Below are positions 19,880-28,324 of a stretch of DNA of 64,000 nucleotides, piece by piece. The notes below the pieces were generated by a model, which saw only the letters and a list, made by a program, of their open reading frames with translations, did not search any database and was not told the origin of the DNA. A program made the translations under genes and the position numbers. This stretch comes from Phormidium ambiguum IAM M-71. Lineage in GTDB: Bacteria > Cyanobacteriota > Cyanobacteriia > Cyanobacteriales > Aerosakkonemataceae. The stretch spans positions 62,001 through 126,000 of the forward strand of contig NZ_MRCE01000018.1 in the NCBI RefSeq assembly GCF_001904725.1, read 5' to 3'. The stretch's first letter is position 1, and the number at the start of each line of letters is the position of its first letter.

Positions 19880-20605
19880 TTAACTCCAGCTTTGATTCCC
19901 AGGGCATTCATACAGCTTTTTTAAGGAAGCTTGCAAATCCTCTGTTAAATGCTGAGCACTACGCTTAACGTTATCACAGCGATAATCAGCTACTTTGAGG
20001 GGAGAACCAATGTTAATAGCAACATTGCACCCGCGATGGGGTATTTCTTGACTATACTTAATAGCGATCGGAACTACTTTAATTCCTAAATTACACTTAC
20101 TAGCTTCGGCTTGCAATGCGATCCTGGCAAAGCCTGGTTTTAGAGGTTTGATACAATTTTCCCGGAAAATATTTCCTTCAGGGAACATTACCAAAACTTT
20201 TTCTTTTTGTAGCAATTCTATTCCGTGACGAATACTACTAATTCCGGGATGGTCTGTATCAACAGGGAAACCTCCCAAGCGACGGATAACCCAGCCTTGA
20301 ATACCTAACATTTCATTGGCAGAAACCATAAAATGTAAGTCTCGGCCTGTAATATCTTTTCCTGCTCCGTAGCCTAGCATGATTGGGTCCCAGCGAGAGC
20401 GATGGGTAGGTGCGAAAATTAAAGGCCCTTCTTTAGGTACATTTTCCCGTCCAGTTACAGAAATTTTCCCAAAATAAACTGGAAGCACAATATATCTTCC
20501 AATGGGATAAGCCAGAGAAGCTACCCAAGGTGAGACGCTAGAACTAATAGTTGTCGATGTTATGGTTGCCAAGGAAGGTGAGGAGGAATCAATTTGAGTC
20601 ATCAT
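19880..20605 (-). CDS. 1-acyl-sn-glycerol-3-phosphate acyltransferase-like (PlsC)
   Basis: A 241-aa PlsC/LPLAT family protein that would acylate lysophosphatidic acid in membrane lipid synthesis. The HX4D catalytic motif is THRSRWDPIM (about 68), the second block is RLGGFPVDTDHPG, and the third is MFPEGNIFRE with the EG pair. A hydrophobic N-terminal stretch would hold it at the membrane. A second ATG follows the first, so the start may be one codon later. Exact acyl acceptor is inferred from the family. Confidence 0.88.
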   Translation of the reverse strand: MMTQIDSSSPSLATITSTTISSSVSPWVASLAYPIGRYIVLPVYFGKISVTGRENVPKEGPLIFAPTHRSRWDPIMLGYGAGKDITGRDLHFMVSANEMLGIQGWVIRRLGGFPVDTDHPGISSIRHGIELLQKEKVLVMFPEGNIFRENCIKPLKPGFARIALQAEASKCNLGIKVVPIAIKYSQEIPHRGCNVAINIGSPLKVADYRCDNVKRSAQHLTEDLQASLKKLYECPGNQSWS

Positions 20606-20821
20606 ACAAAAGATGCCTAGAAAATATATTTAATCATCCTAATTTCTACCGTAAAATTTTCCGGCTAAATTGTCTGGTGTTTAGGGACACTTAATCGGGT
20701 GTCATTCGATTTTAGATTTTAGATTTTAGTTTTTGGATTGACAATACAGATAACTTTAGTCGATTAAAATATATAAATAAAATCTATCTTTTAGAAGATT
20801 GCGTTTGATATTTGTTGTTGC

Positions 20822-21292
20822 CTACTGCCTTTTTTGTTTAAACCAGGATTGTAGCTGTTGACGACAAGTAGATTCTAAAATTCCGCCAATGACAGATAAG
20901 CGATGATTAGAACAGGCGCTATCGGGGATATTTGCTACTGTACGCACTGCACCTGTTTTAGGGTCGTCTGCACCATATACTAGTATTCCTAATCTAGCTT
21001 GGACGATCGCACCTGCACACATCGGACAAGGTTCCAAAGTAACGTAAAGAGTGCATTGGTTCAAATGCCAATCTTGCAAAGCTTTTCCGGCTGTTCTCAG
21101 GGCAATAATTTCCGCATGGGCGGTGGGGTCTTTGTCTCGTTCCTTGCGATTTTCTGCCTCTGCTAATAAGTTACCATCTGCGTCAATAATTACCGCACCT
21201 ACGGGGACTTCTCCCGCTTCTCCCGCTGTTTGGGCGAGTTCTATGGCGCGACTCATCCATTTTTGGTGTGTTTCGTAGGTTGAGGGGTTCAT
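20822..21292 (-). CDS. tadA: tRNA-specific adenosine deaminase TadA
   Basis: A 156-aa deaminase that converts A34 to inosine in tRNA-Arg(ACG). The zinc site is visible as TAHAEIIALR and EPCPMCAGAIVQARL, with VGAVI and GADDPKTGAVRT around it. ATG 21292 (MNPSTYETHQKWM) is chosen over the longer frame to 21331, which runs into a dispersed intergenic repeat. A hairpin of that repeat lies between it and grxC. Confidence 0.94.
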   Translation of the reverse strand: MNPSTYETHQKWMSRAIELAQTAGEAGEVPVGAVIIDADGNLLAEAENRKERDKDPTAHAEIIALRTAGKALQDWHLNQCTLYVTLEPCPMCAGAIVQARLGILVYGADDPKTGAVRTVANIPDSACSNHRLSVIGGILESTCRQQLQSWFKQKRQ

Positions 21293-21301
21293 TGTTTTTA
21301 A

Positions 21302-21356
21302 TCCCTCAGATTGAAATCTGGGGCTACACAAACTAAGTCCGTCTGTGCGGACTAAT
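21302..21356. repeat. Dispersed repeat with AGTCCG/CGGACT hairpin
   Basis: CTCAGATTGAAATCTGGGGCTACACAAAC is followed by a hairpin, AGTCCG (21336-21341) and CGGACT (21348-21353). I recognise it as a type of intergenic repeat frequent in cyanobacterial genomes. It separates tadA and grxC and may also end transcription. Confidence 0.6.
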
Positions 21357-21369
21357 TAATTTTTTAGTT

Positions 21370-21684
21370 TTATGCGGCTGGTTGAGTTAATAATGGGTCT
21401 AGTTTGGCTTCAGTATCTAATTTGTAAATGTCGTCACATCCGCCAATGTGTTGATCATTAATAAAGATTTGAGGAACTGTTCTGCGTCCGTTGGCGCGTT
21501 CTGCCATTTGGTTTCTTGCTTCTTCGTTTCCATCAATTTTATATTCGGTATAATTTACGCCTTTCCACCAGAGCAACATTTTGGCACGAATGCAAAAAGG
21601 GCAAGTTTGCCAAGTGTAAATTTCTACGTTTGCTTTGATGCGTTCTGGGTGTCGTCCTAAAATGGGATTGAGGAAGTCAAGCAT
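21370..21684 (-). CDS. grxC: Dithiol glutaredoxin 3
   Basis: A 104-aa glutaredoxin with the CPFC active site (YTWQTCPFCIRAKMLL), TVPQIFINDQHIGGCDDIY for glutathione binding, and normal length. It reduces disulfides and protein-glutathione mixed disulfides in the cytosol. Its gene is transcribed in the same direction as tadA, 77 bases apart. Confidence 0.95.
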   Translation of the reverse strand: MLDFLNPILGRHPERIKANVEIYTWQTCPFCIRAKMLLWWKGVNYTEYKIDGNEEARNQMAERANGRRTVPQIFINDQHIGGCDDIYKLDTEAKLDPLLTQPAA

Positions 21685-21863
21685 TTTGGTTTTCCTGAAA
21701 TTAGAGGGTGTGTCTATTTTTTACCACAGATATCCACAGATGGACACAGATAAACACAGATGCGGATTCGTATTTATAGTGTGTGATAAAGATTGATTTA
21801 ATGAATTAGTAAAAAAGGGGAAAAAAGCTTTTTACAAGTCTTCTTTTTTTCTGTCTTTTTGTA

Positions 21864-22286
21864 CTAGACATTCGCTGATTTTTCGACTGTCAAACCTATT
21901 TCTTGCCCATAAGATAGTTCTAGTGTATGACCGTCTGGATCTCGCAAGAAAGCCCAATAGCCAACAGGATAACCTGAGTCTTTGGGTTCTTCAACTAATA
22001 TGCCTTCCTGACGAGCTTTGTCACAAAGTATATCCATTGCTTCTCGGCTTTTACAACCTACTCCTAAATGGGCAAATGGAGAGAGAATTGGCTGCACTGA
22101 TTGAGTTTGAATTAATACAATTACAAATGGTCGAGTATTGTCACTTAGCCAAGCGACTGCTACTCCTGCGTTTGCATCAATGCGACGGTGAACTACCTGC
22201 ATTTGAGCATAAGTTTCGTAAAATTCAATACTTTTTTCTATGTTTGAGACAGGAAGGGCAATGTGTGTAAGTCCAATATCAACCAT
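21864..22286 (-). CDS. VOC (glyoxalase/bleomycin resistance) family protein
   Basis: A 140-aa protein with the paired beta-alpha-beta-beta-beta modules of the VOC superfamily: IGLTHIALPVSNIEKSIEFYE at the start and GYWAFLRDPDGHTLELS at the end, giving likely metal ligands H8 and the C-terminal Glu. Substrate cannot be predicted; glyoxalase I-like lyase and dioxygenase roles are both known in the family. Confidence 0.85.
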   Translation of the reverse strand: MVDIGLTHIALPVSNIEKSIEFYETYAQMQVVHRRIDANAGVAVAWLSDNTRPFVIVLIQTQSVQPILSPFAHLGVGCKSREAMDILCDKARQEGILVEEPKDSGYPVGYWAFLRDPDGHTLELSYGQEIGLTVEKSANV

Positions 22287-22310
22287 GTTGTTATGTAGTT
22301 AAGCTAATTA

Positions 22311-22357
22311 AGCGATCGCACTCCATTTTAATAGATAGTGGATAGAGTGCGATCGCT
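22311..22357. repeat. Inverted repeat built on HIP1 sites
   Basis: AGCGATCGCACTC (22311-22323) and GAGTGCGATCGCT (22345-22357) are perfect 13-base inverted arms around a 21-base loop, each containing the HIP1 octamer GCGATCGC. It lies between the helicase-HNH gene and the VOC gene and could work as a terminator without a T-run. Confidence 0.75.
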
Positions 22358-22399
22358 ATTCAAGTTACACTCAACTAAGCAGCTAAAGATCGATCGCTG

Positions 22400-24916
22400 T
22401 TATTTGATAAAGATTTCCCACTCTCTGATTGAACTAGCCTTTTGCGTTAACTCCTGAATATGCGGTTTTACCCAAGTGCGATCGATTCCGTCTTCAAGGC
22501 AAATGGATAAAGTAGGCTTGCTAGTACATTTCCTTTTGATGATCGATTTTACACTGTTGCACTGATAGAAAAAGTTAATATTACGCCGAAGTAATTGTTT
22601 CCATTCTTGGACATTACCCGCAGCTTCTTTAATCAATTTTTCCATCTGAGGGAAAGTCGATATTTGTTTTTTTGAGGGAGGTTGATATTTGCGGAAGTCA
22701 ATTGTATTGATGCTTTTCAAGTTGTTGCATTTACGGCAAAGTGTTTGCAAGTTATCTAATGAGTGAGTACCACCATGATATCTCGGTATGATATGGTCAA
22801 TCACTAGTACATTTCGGCTATCCTCTCCACAACAAAGACAGCGATAACTATCTCTTTCTTTCACTTCTTTTTTGACTGCATCGGATAGTTCAATAACAGG
22901 AGGTTGTCTTTTATCGAGCACAGGGTCAACCTCTTCATTACCCAGTAAAATCCAATTAACACAGGCATCATACTGATATTTAAAAAACCTAAAGCTATGG
23001 TAAATAATTTGCCAATAGCGATCTTTTTTTGCGTACTCATGTTTTAGAGATTCGATCGTATCTAGAGGCCCCAGTTTTTTATTTATATAATCCTGAGCAA
23101 TCTGGTCAAGATCATGCTCTTTACGTAGCTCAAAGTCAAACCAATCAGGTGGTTGTTTGTCATTTAAAGCCATGTGACGCACAATGTAGAAAATGTTTTT
23201 GAGCAGATCCCCACCTATATGAACTTCAGCATCAAAATAGAGGTTTTCCCAGGATTCCAGAACACTTATTTTGCTTTCAAATTTTATGTCAGGTTCTGCA
23301 AAATCATCTAGATTTTCTTGCTTGAGATCCTCGATAAACTCTTGGTAACTTTCTCGCTCATTTTCAAAAACCATAACTAAACTATTGACAGCTTCTATGT
23401 CATCATTTCCCTGAATTGAAGTTTCAAATTCAACTCGATACCAGCCAATAGGTATGAAAGCAAGAAATGACCCAGGATTTATATTAAATTCACTGTTCAT
23501 TTGCTTGATTAATTGACGCACCAAATCAACAGATATCAGCTGCATTGCTTTTCTTTCAATAATATCTGTTACTTCTTCATCAATAATTAGAGTTTCTTCA
23601 AGAGGATCGTATTCTGCCCAGTTAATTGATTGTTGCCAATCATCAATGAAGGAGACTATATAAGCTTGCTCTGTACCGCCAAATTTTTGACCTCGTAAAG
23701 CTCTACCTACCATTTGAGTTAGGAGAATTTTACTGGTAGTTTGTCTAGTTAAAAAGACGGTATCTACATTAGGTACATCTGTTCCTTCAGTCAGCATTCG
23801 GACATTAATCAAAACATCTAACTCATTCTTACGAAAAGCTTCTAAAACTTTTGAGTTTCCATCTTGGTTAAATTTATTTTTAGCATCAGCACTACCAGAG
23901 TCAGCCTCGATGTGAGAATAAATTGTACCGACTTTTATGCCTTTTTTCTGTTGTTCTAAAAACTCGCGTAACTGTTCGCATTGAAACCAGCGATCAGCAA
24001 AAATAATCGTTTTGCCATAACGCTCTTTATTTTCGGCGTAAGTTCTGGCGATAAAGGAATTGCGGTCGTGATTCTCTGCTAACTTAGTAATAATATCTTC
24101 AGGAAGATCCTGATAGTTTCTTACCCATTGCTTGTATTTATTTTCATCAAATTCTGGAGTAAAAACTGTCTTGTAGGAATTAAAAACTGGCTTTGCCAGA
24201 ATTCCCACTGCCATTAGCTTTTCAGGACTTACTTGATAAAGTATATCTTGCGGAAATAAATCCTTTAAACGACCGCTTTTTTTCTGATCTGTATAGAAAG
24301 GAGTAGCAGTTAATCCCAACAAATACATTTTTGGGTGATTTTTTCGCAAGTTATTAATAAATTGGTAATAACTTGCGGCTGGGGAGTGATGCGCCTCATC
24401 AAAAATAACAAAGAGTTTATCTCCGGCTGCTTTGAGGAAAGCTTTTAGTTGTTTAAGTTCGTTAGTTTGGGCGCGAGTTACTGTTTGAAGAGTGCAGACA
24501 ACTATATCATCATCTGGTTCAATTTGACAGGGGCGAAAGTGTCCTTTTGTCCCGGAAACAACACGCACTTTTAATTGGCGTTTTTGGGGATTTAATTGAT
24601 GGATTTGTTTAACTTCTGATTCTAGGCTGTAAAAAGCTTGCTCTAGCAAATGGTGAGTATGGGCTAACCATAATACTTTATAACCGTTGGGCAGGGGATC
24701 TGTACAGAGAAAGCGATCGGCTGTGAAAGTTTTTCCGCCACCTGTGGGTAAAACTAAGATACCGCCCTTGTGTTGAGGTTGAGGTTGCGCCTGATTAAAC
24801 CATTGACTGAGTTTTTTTAACGCTTCTTCCTGATGGGCGGCGGGCTGTCTAGGATGTTTCTGTGCTTTGGTAAGGTCATAAATACGCAGAAAATGCCTGT
24901 CTGTTTGCTGCAACAT
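22400..24916 (-). CDS. SF2 DEAH-box helicase fused to HNH nuclease
   Basis: An 838-aa protein with two enzymatic parts. Residues about 1-450 are a superfamily 2 helicase core related to restriction-type (HsdR/UvrB-like) translocases: LPTGGGKTFTADR (Walker A), VIFDEAHHSP (DEAH box), LGLTATPF (motif III), VLINVRMLTEGTDVP and QMVGRALRG (motifs V and VI). A middle region of about 230 residues is unassigned. About residues 685-740 are an HNH domain with CLCC and CRKC zinc pairs, VIDHIIPRYHGG and HSLDNLQTLC. All key residues are present. The combination suggests DNA translocation coupled to cleavage, as in defence or restriction proteins (inference). No methylase is adjacent. ATG 24916 is preferred over TTG 24982. 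Confidence 0.88.
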   Translation of the reverse strand: MLQQTDRHFLRIYDLTKAQKHPRQPAAHQEEALKKLSQWFNQAQPQPQHKGGILVLPTGGGKTFTADRFLCTDPLPNGYKVLWLAHTHHLLEQAFYSLESEVKQIHQLNPQKRQLKVRVVSGTKGHFRPCQIEPDDDIVVCTLQTVTRAQTNELKQLKAFLKAAGDKLFVIFDEAHHSPAASYYQFINNLRKNHPKMYLLGLTATPFYTDQKKSGRLKDLFPQDILYQVSPEKLMAVGILAKPVFNSYKTVFTPEFDENKYKQWVRNYQDLPEDIITKLAENHDRNSFIARTYAENKERYGKTIIFADRWFQCEQLREFLEQQKKGIKVGTIYSHIEADSGSADAKNKFNQDGNSKVLEAFRKNELDVLINVRMLTEGTDVPNVDTVFLTRQTTSKILLTQMVGRALRGQKFGGTEQAYIVSFIDDWQQSINWAEYDPLEETLIIDEEVTDIIERKAMQLISVDLVRQLIKQMNSEFNINPGSFLAFIPIGWYRVEFETSIQGNDDIEAVNSLVMVFENERESYQEFIEDLKQENLDDFAEPDIKFESKISVLESWENLYFDAEVHIGGDLLKNIFYIVRHMALNDKQPPDWFDFELRKEHDLDQIAQDYINKKLGPLDTIESLKHEYAKKDRYWQIIYHSFRFFKYQYDACVNWILLGNEEVDPVLDKRQPPVIELSDAVKKEVKERDSYRCLCCGEDSRNVLVIDHIIPRYHGGTHSLDNLQTLCRKCNNLKSINTIDFRKYQPPSKKQISTFPQMEKLIKEAAGNVQEWKQLLRRNINFFYQCNSVKSIIKRKCTSKPTLSICLEDGIDRTWVKPHIQELTQKASSIREWEIFIK

Positions 24917-25549
24917 AATTGTTTTGTCGGGTTGTCTTTCTGTTTTAGTGTTCCCCGACAGCCAGAGAAAATTGAAAAGCAACTCAGCAGCAGTAAAACT
25001 TAATAAACTACGAGTAAATACTTATTAGCAAACTTAGCTAGCAGTCGATCGCAAATTTTCCCCACTCAAACATCATCAGGATTTATACCCACACTTCGCA
25101 ATCTTTGTGCTAATCTTTCGGCTTTTTGTTCCGCTAATTCTCGTTGTCGATCGACTCCACATAACTAACAAACTTTTGCCCATCAGATCGATAAATTTGC
25201 ACTGACTCAGGGGTTAAATTGGTGCTGTCATAAGATACCGACAAAAAGCCTTACTAAAATCAAAGATAACAGTATTAATTATTAATTGCCGATCGCACAA
25301 AGTCTACTTTATTTTGCATAACTATCCCCTTAACAAGTTATTAATAAGCAATAAAAATATTGTCCATATCTTTGTAGAATCAGAAACCACTACCCAGTCC
25401 CCAGTCAACGGGAAACAACTCATCAGCAGCAAAACTTTACACAGGTATTACAAATACGGTTCAGCAGAGGTATCCGCCCTCTGATAGACTTGAAAACTGT
25501 TAGAGCCAGACTAAACATTGCCTAAATAAGCCTTGGGAGGACAGACCCC
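24917..25549. other. Intergenic region with decayed DNA upstream of glpX
   Basis: Besides the Uma2 remnant, this stretch holds two imperfect direct repeats (CAACTCAGCAGCAGTAAAAC near 24980 and CAACTCATCAGCAGCAAAAC near 25416) and a CCCAGTC heptad pair near 25392. The part nearest glpX should contain its promoter. No other coding sequence is seen. Confidence 0.55.
25066..25243 (-). pseudogene. Uma2-like C-terminal remnant, frameshifted
   Basis: On the minus strand the bases encode RQRELAEQKAERLAQRLRSV, then GINPDDV and a stop, the coiled-coil tail typical of one class of cyanobacterial Uma2 proteins. Just upstream, a different frame reads STNLTPESVQIYRSDGQKF and FVSYVE, which would be the preceding segment, so a frameshift separates the two. 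The nuclease core is gone. It is a decayed gene fragment. Confidence 0.6.
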
Positions 25550-26590
25550 GTGTTGGAAAGTACGCTCGGATTAGAAATTATTGAAGTCGTTGAACAAGCA
25601 GCGATCGCTTCTTCTCACTGGATGGGTAAAGGCGAGAAAAACACCGCTGACGAAGTGGCTGTGGAAGCCATGCGGGAACGGATGAACAAGATACACATGC
25701 GGGGTCGCATTGTCATCGGAGAAGGGGAACGTGACGAAGCCCCGATGCTTTACATTGGCGAAGAAGTGGGTATTTGCACCCGTGAAGATGCCAAAGATTT
25801 TTGTAACCCAGATGAACTGGTAGAAATTGACATCGCTGTTGACCCTTGCGAAGGTACTAACTTAGTAGCTTATGGGCAACCAGGCTCAATGGCAGTACTC
25901 GCAATTTCTGAAAAAGGCGGTTTATTTGCTGCGCCTGACTTTTACATGAAGAAATTAGCTGCACCTGCGGCTGCGGCTGGTCATGTAGATATTAACAAGT
26001 CAGCCACAGAAAACCTGAAAATCCTCTCGGAGTGCTTGAACCGTTCTATTGAAGAATTGGTTGTAGTGGTGATGGATCGTCCCCGTCACAAGGAGTTAAT
26101 TCAGGAAATTCGTAAAGCAGGTGCCAGAGTTCGTTTAATTAGCGATGGTGACGTTTCTGCTGCCATTTCCTGCGCTTTTGCTGGAACCAATATTCACTGT
26201 TTGATGGGTATTGGCGCAGCACCAGAAGGTGTGATTTCCGCTGCGGCGATGCGCTGTTTGGGTGGACACTTCCAAGGACAGCTGATTTACGATCCAGAAG
26301 TTGTGAAAACTGGTTTAATTGGCGAAAGCAGAGAAGGTAACATTGCCCGTTTGAAGGAAATGGGAATTAATGACCCTGACAAGGTTTACAATGCCGATGA
26401 ACTAGCTTCTGGCGACACTGTGTTGTTTGCGGCTTGCGGTATCACTCCCGGAACTTTAATGGAAGGTGTGCGCTTCTTCCACGGCGGCGCAAGAACTCAA
26501 AGCTTGGTAATTTCTACTCAATCGAAGACGGCTCGCTTTGTCGATACAATTCACTTGTTCGATAATCCTAAGAGTTTGCAATTGAGATAG
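25550..26590 (+). CDS. glpX: Class II fructose-1,6-/sedoheptulose-1,7-bisphosphatase
   Basis: A 346-aa GlpX-type enzyme, the bifunctional F/SBPase of cyanobacteria that acts in both the Calvin cycle and gluconeogenesis. Metal-binding and substrate motifs are seen: [38 protein letters not shown] and [11 protein letters not shown], then [20 protein letters not shown]. The start is GTG 25550, 9 bases after GGGAGG. hemA follows, an order often seen in cyanobacteria. Confidence 0.95.
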   Translation: MLESTLGLEIIEVVEQAAIASSHWMGKGEKNTADEVAVEAMRERMNKIHMRGRIVIGEGERDEAPMLYIGEEVGICTREDAKDFCNPDELVEIDIAVDPCEGTNLVAYGQPGSMAVLAISEKGGLFAAPDFYMKKLAAPAAAAGHVDINKSATENLKILSECLNRSIEELVVVVMDRPRHKELIQEIRKAGARVRLISDGDVSAAISCAFAGTNIHCLMGIGAAPEGVISAAAMRCLGGHFQGQLIYDPEVVKTGLIGESREGNIARLKEMGINDPDKVYNADELASGDTVLFAACGITPGTLMEGVRFFHGGARTQSLVISTQSKTARFVDTIHLFDNPKSLQLR

Positions 26591-26651
26591 TCATCAGATA
26601 TTAAAGGAGTATTTTCTGCTTTTCTGATGTCTTAGAGAATTAAGGGGAAAA

Positions 26652-26680
26652 AGGTAAAGATTCTTTTCTAAACTTTACCT
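26652..26680 (+). terminator. Hairpin after glpX
   Basis: AGGTAAAG and CTTTACCT form an 8-bp AT-rich stem followed by a T-rich tract (CTCTTTTATCTT). It could end glpX transcription before hemA. Weak stem. Confidence 0.4.
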
Positions 26681-26850
26681 ATTCCTCTTTTATCTTGTAA
26701 TATATTCGGGTTTTCTGCCTGATTTTCCAGCTGCCTGATTTTCTGAAGATTGTAGGTAATTGGTAATCAGTAATGGATAATAGATAAGAATATCAACCAA
26801 TTACCAACTAGCAAATTAACAATTAGCCGTTAGCAATTAACCATTAGCAA

Positions 26851-28146
26851 ATGAATATTGCAGTAGTAGGGCTTAGTCACAAAACAGCACCAGTTGAAAT
26901 TCGTGAAAAACTGAGCATTCCCGAAGCGCAGATTGAAAGTGCGATCGCGCAACTGAAAAATTATCCTCATATTGAAGAAGTTGCGATTCTCAGCACTTGT
27001 AACCGTCTGGAAATTTATGTGGTACTCTCAGAAACCGAACAAGGGATTTCTGAAGTCCGTCAGTTTCTCTCAGACTACAGCAAATTACCAATGGGTGAAC
27101 TTAGAAGACACCTGTTTATTTTGTTGCATGAAGATGCTGTCATGCACTTAATGCGGGTATCTGCTGGTTTAGATAGCTTAGTTTTGGGAGAAGGACAAAT
27201 CCTCGCTCAGGTTAAAAATACCCAAAAAGTTTGTCAGCAATACAAAGGTGTTGGACGAATTTTAAATCAATTGCTTAAAGCAGCGATCACTGCTGGTAAG
27301 CGAGTTCGTACTGAAACTAACATCGGTACTGGCGCTGTTTCCATTAGCTCCGCTGCTGTGGAATTAGCACAAATTAAAGTTTCTTGTTTAGCTTCCAGTC
27401 GGATAGCAATTTTGGGCGCGGGGAAAATGTCACGCCTTTTGGTGCAACATTTAATCAGCAAAGGCGCAACACAAATTTGTATTGTGAATCGCTCGATGCA
27501 GCGTGCCCAAGAGTTAGCTAAACAGTTTTCAGAAGTAGAAATTCAACTACATCCACTATCAGAAATGATGTCAGCAGTTGCGTCTGCTGATATTGTTTTT
27601 ACTAGTACTTCTGCAACTGAACCAATTTTAAATCGTTCTAAGTTGGAAGCAGTTTTGGATAGTAGTCGATCGTTAATGTTGTTCGATATTTCTGTACCGC
27701 GCAACGTTGCTACTGATGTTAACGAAATTCCCCATGTTCACGCTTTTAATGTGGATGATTTGAAAGCTGTTGTAGCTCAAAATCAGGAAAGTCGCAGACA
27801 AATGGCACAAGAAGCGGAAGCACTTTTAGAGGAAGAAGTTGCCGCTTTTGATATGTGGTGGCGCAGTTTAGAAACAGTTTCTACTATTAGCTGTTTGCGC
27901 GATAAAATGGAAACGATTCGGACTCAAGAGTTAGAAAAAGCTCTCTCGCGTTTGGGTACTGAATTCGCCGAAAGACATCAAGAAGTAATTGAAGCGTTGA
28001 CTAGGGGAATTGTAAATAAAATTCTCCACGATCCAATGGTACAGTTACGGGCGCAACAGGATATTGAGGCGAGACGGAAAGCAATGCAATCTTTGCAATT
28101 GCTGTTTAATTTAAGTACGGAAACTCAATCCGGTGAAGCGGTATAA
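26851..28146 (+). CDS. hemA: Glutamyl-tRNA reductase
   Basis: A 431-aa enzyme that reduces glutamyl-tRNA(Glu) to glutamate-1-semialdehyde, the first committed step of heme and chlorophyll synthesis. The catalytic Cys is in [32 protein letters not shown] is the family signature, the NADPH domain shows [12 protein letters not shown], and the dimerisation helix is C-terminal. Normal length. The 110 bases before it are made of short AATTAACAATTAGC-type repeats, and no clear ribosome-binding site is visible. Confidence 0.96.
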   Translation: MNIAVVGLSHKTAPVEIREKLSIPEAQIESAIAQLKNYPHIEEVAILSTCNRLEIYVVLSETEQGISEVRQFLSDYSKLPMGELRRHLFILLHEDAVMHLMRVSAGLDSLVLGEGQILAQVKNTQKVCQQYKGVGRILNQLLKAAITAGKRVRTETNIGTGAVSISSAAVELAQIKVSCLASSRIAILGAGKMSRLLVQHLISKGATQICIVNRSMQRAQELAKQFSEVEIQLHPLSEMMSAVASADIVFTSTSATEPILNRSKLEAVLDSSRSLMLFDISVPRNVATDVNEIPHVHAFNVDDLKAVVAQNQESRRQMAQEAEALLEEEVAAFDMWWRSLETVSTISCLRDKMETIRTQELEKALSRLGTEFAERHQEVIEALTRGIVNKILHDPMVQLRAQQDIEARRKAMQSLQLLFNLSTETQSGEAV

Positions 28147-28324
28147 CTGAAGTTTCAGTTAGCTGTTTAATAACTTTGTAATTTTAGATTTTGGGTTTCG
28201 GGTTTTTGTGGGAAAAATCTGAAATCTGAAATCTAAAATAGTTTTAAGGGGCAAAAGAGAAATTTTTAATTAAAATAGTGGAATCACTAGAAGGCTGAAG
28301 TTTAATTTATTGGGCTGCAATGTA

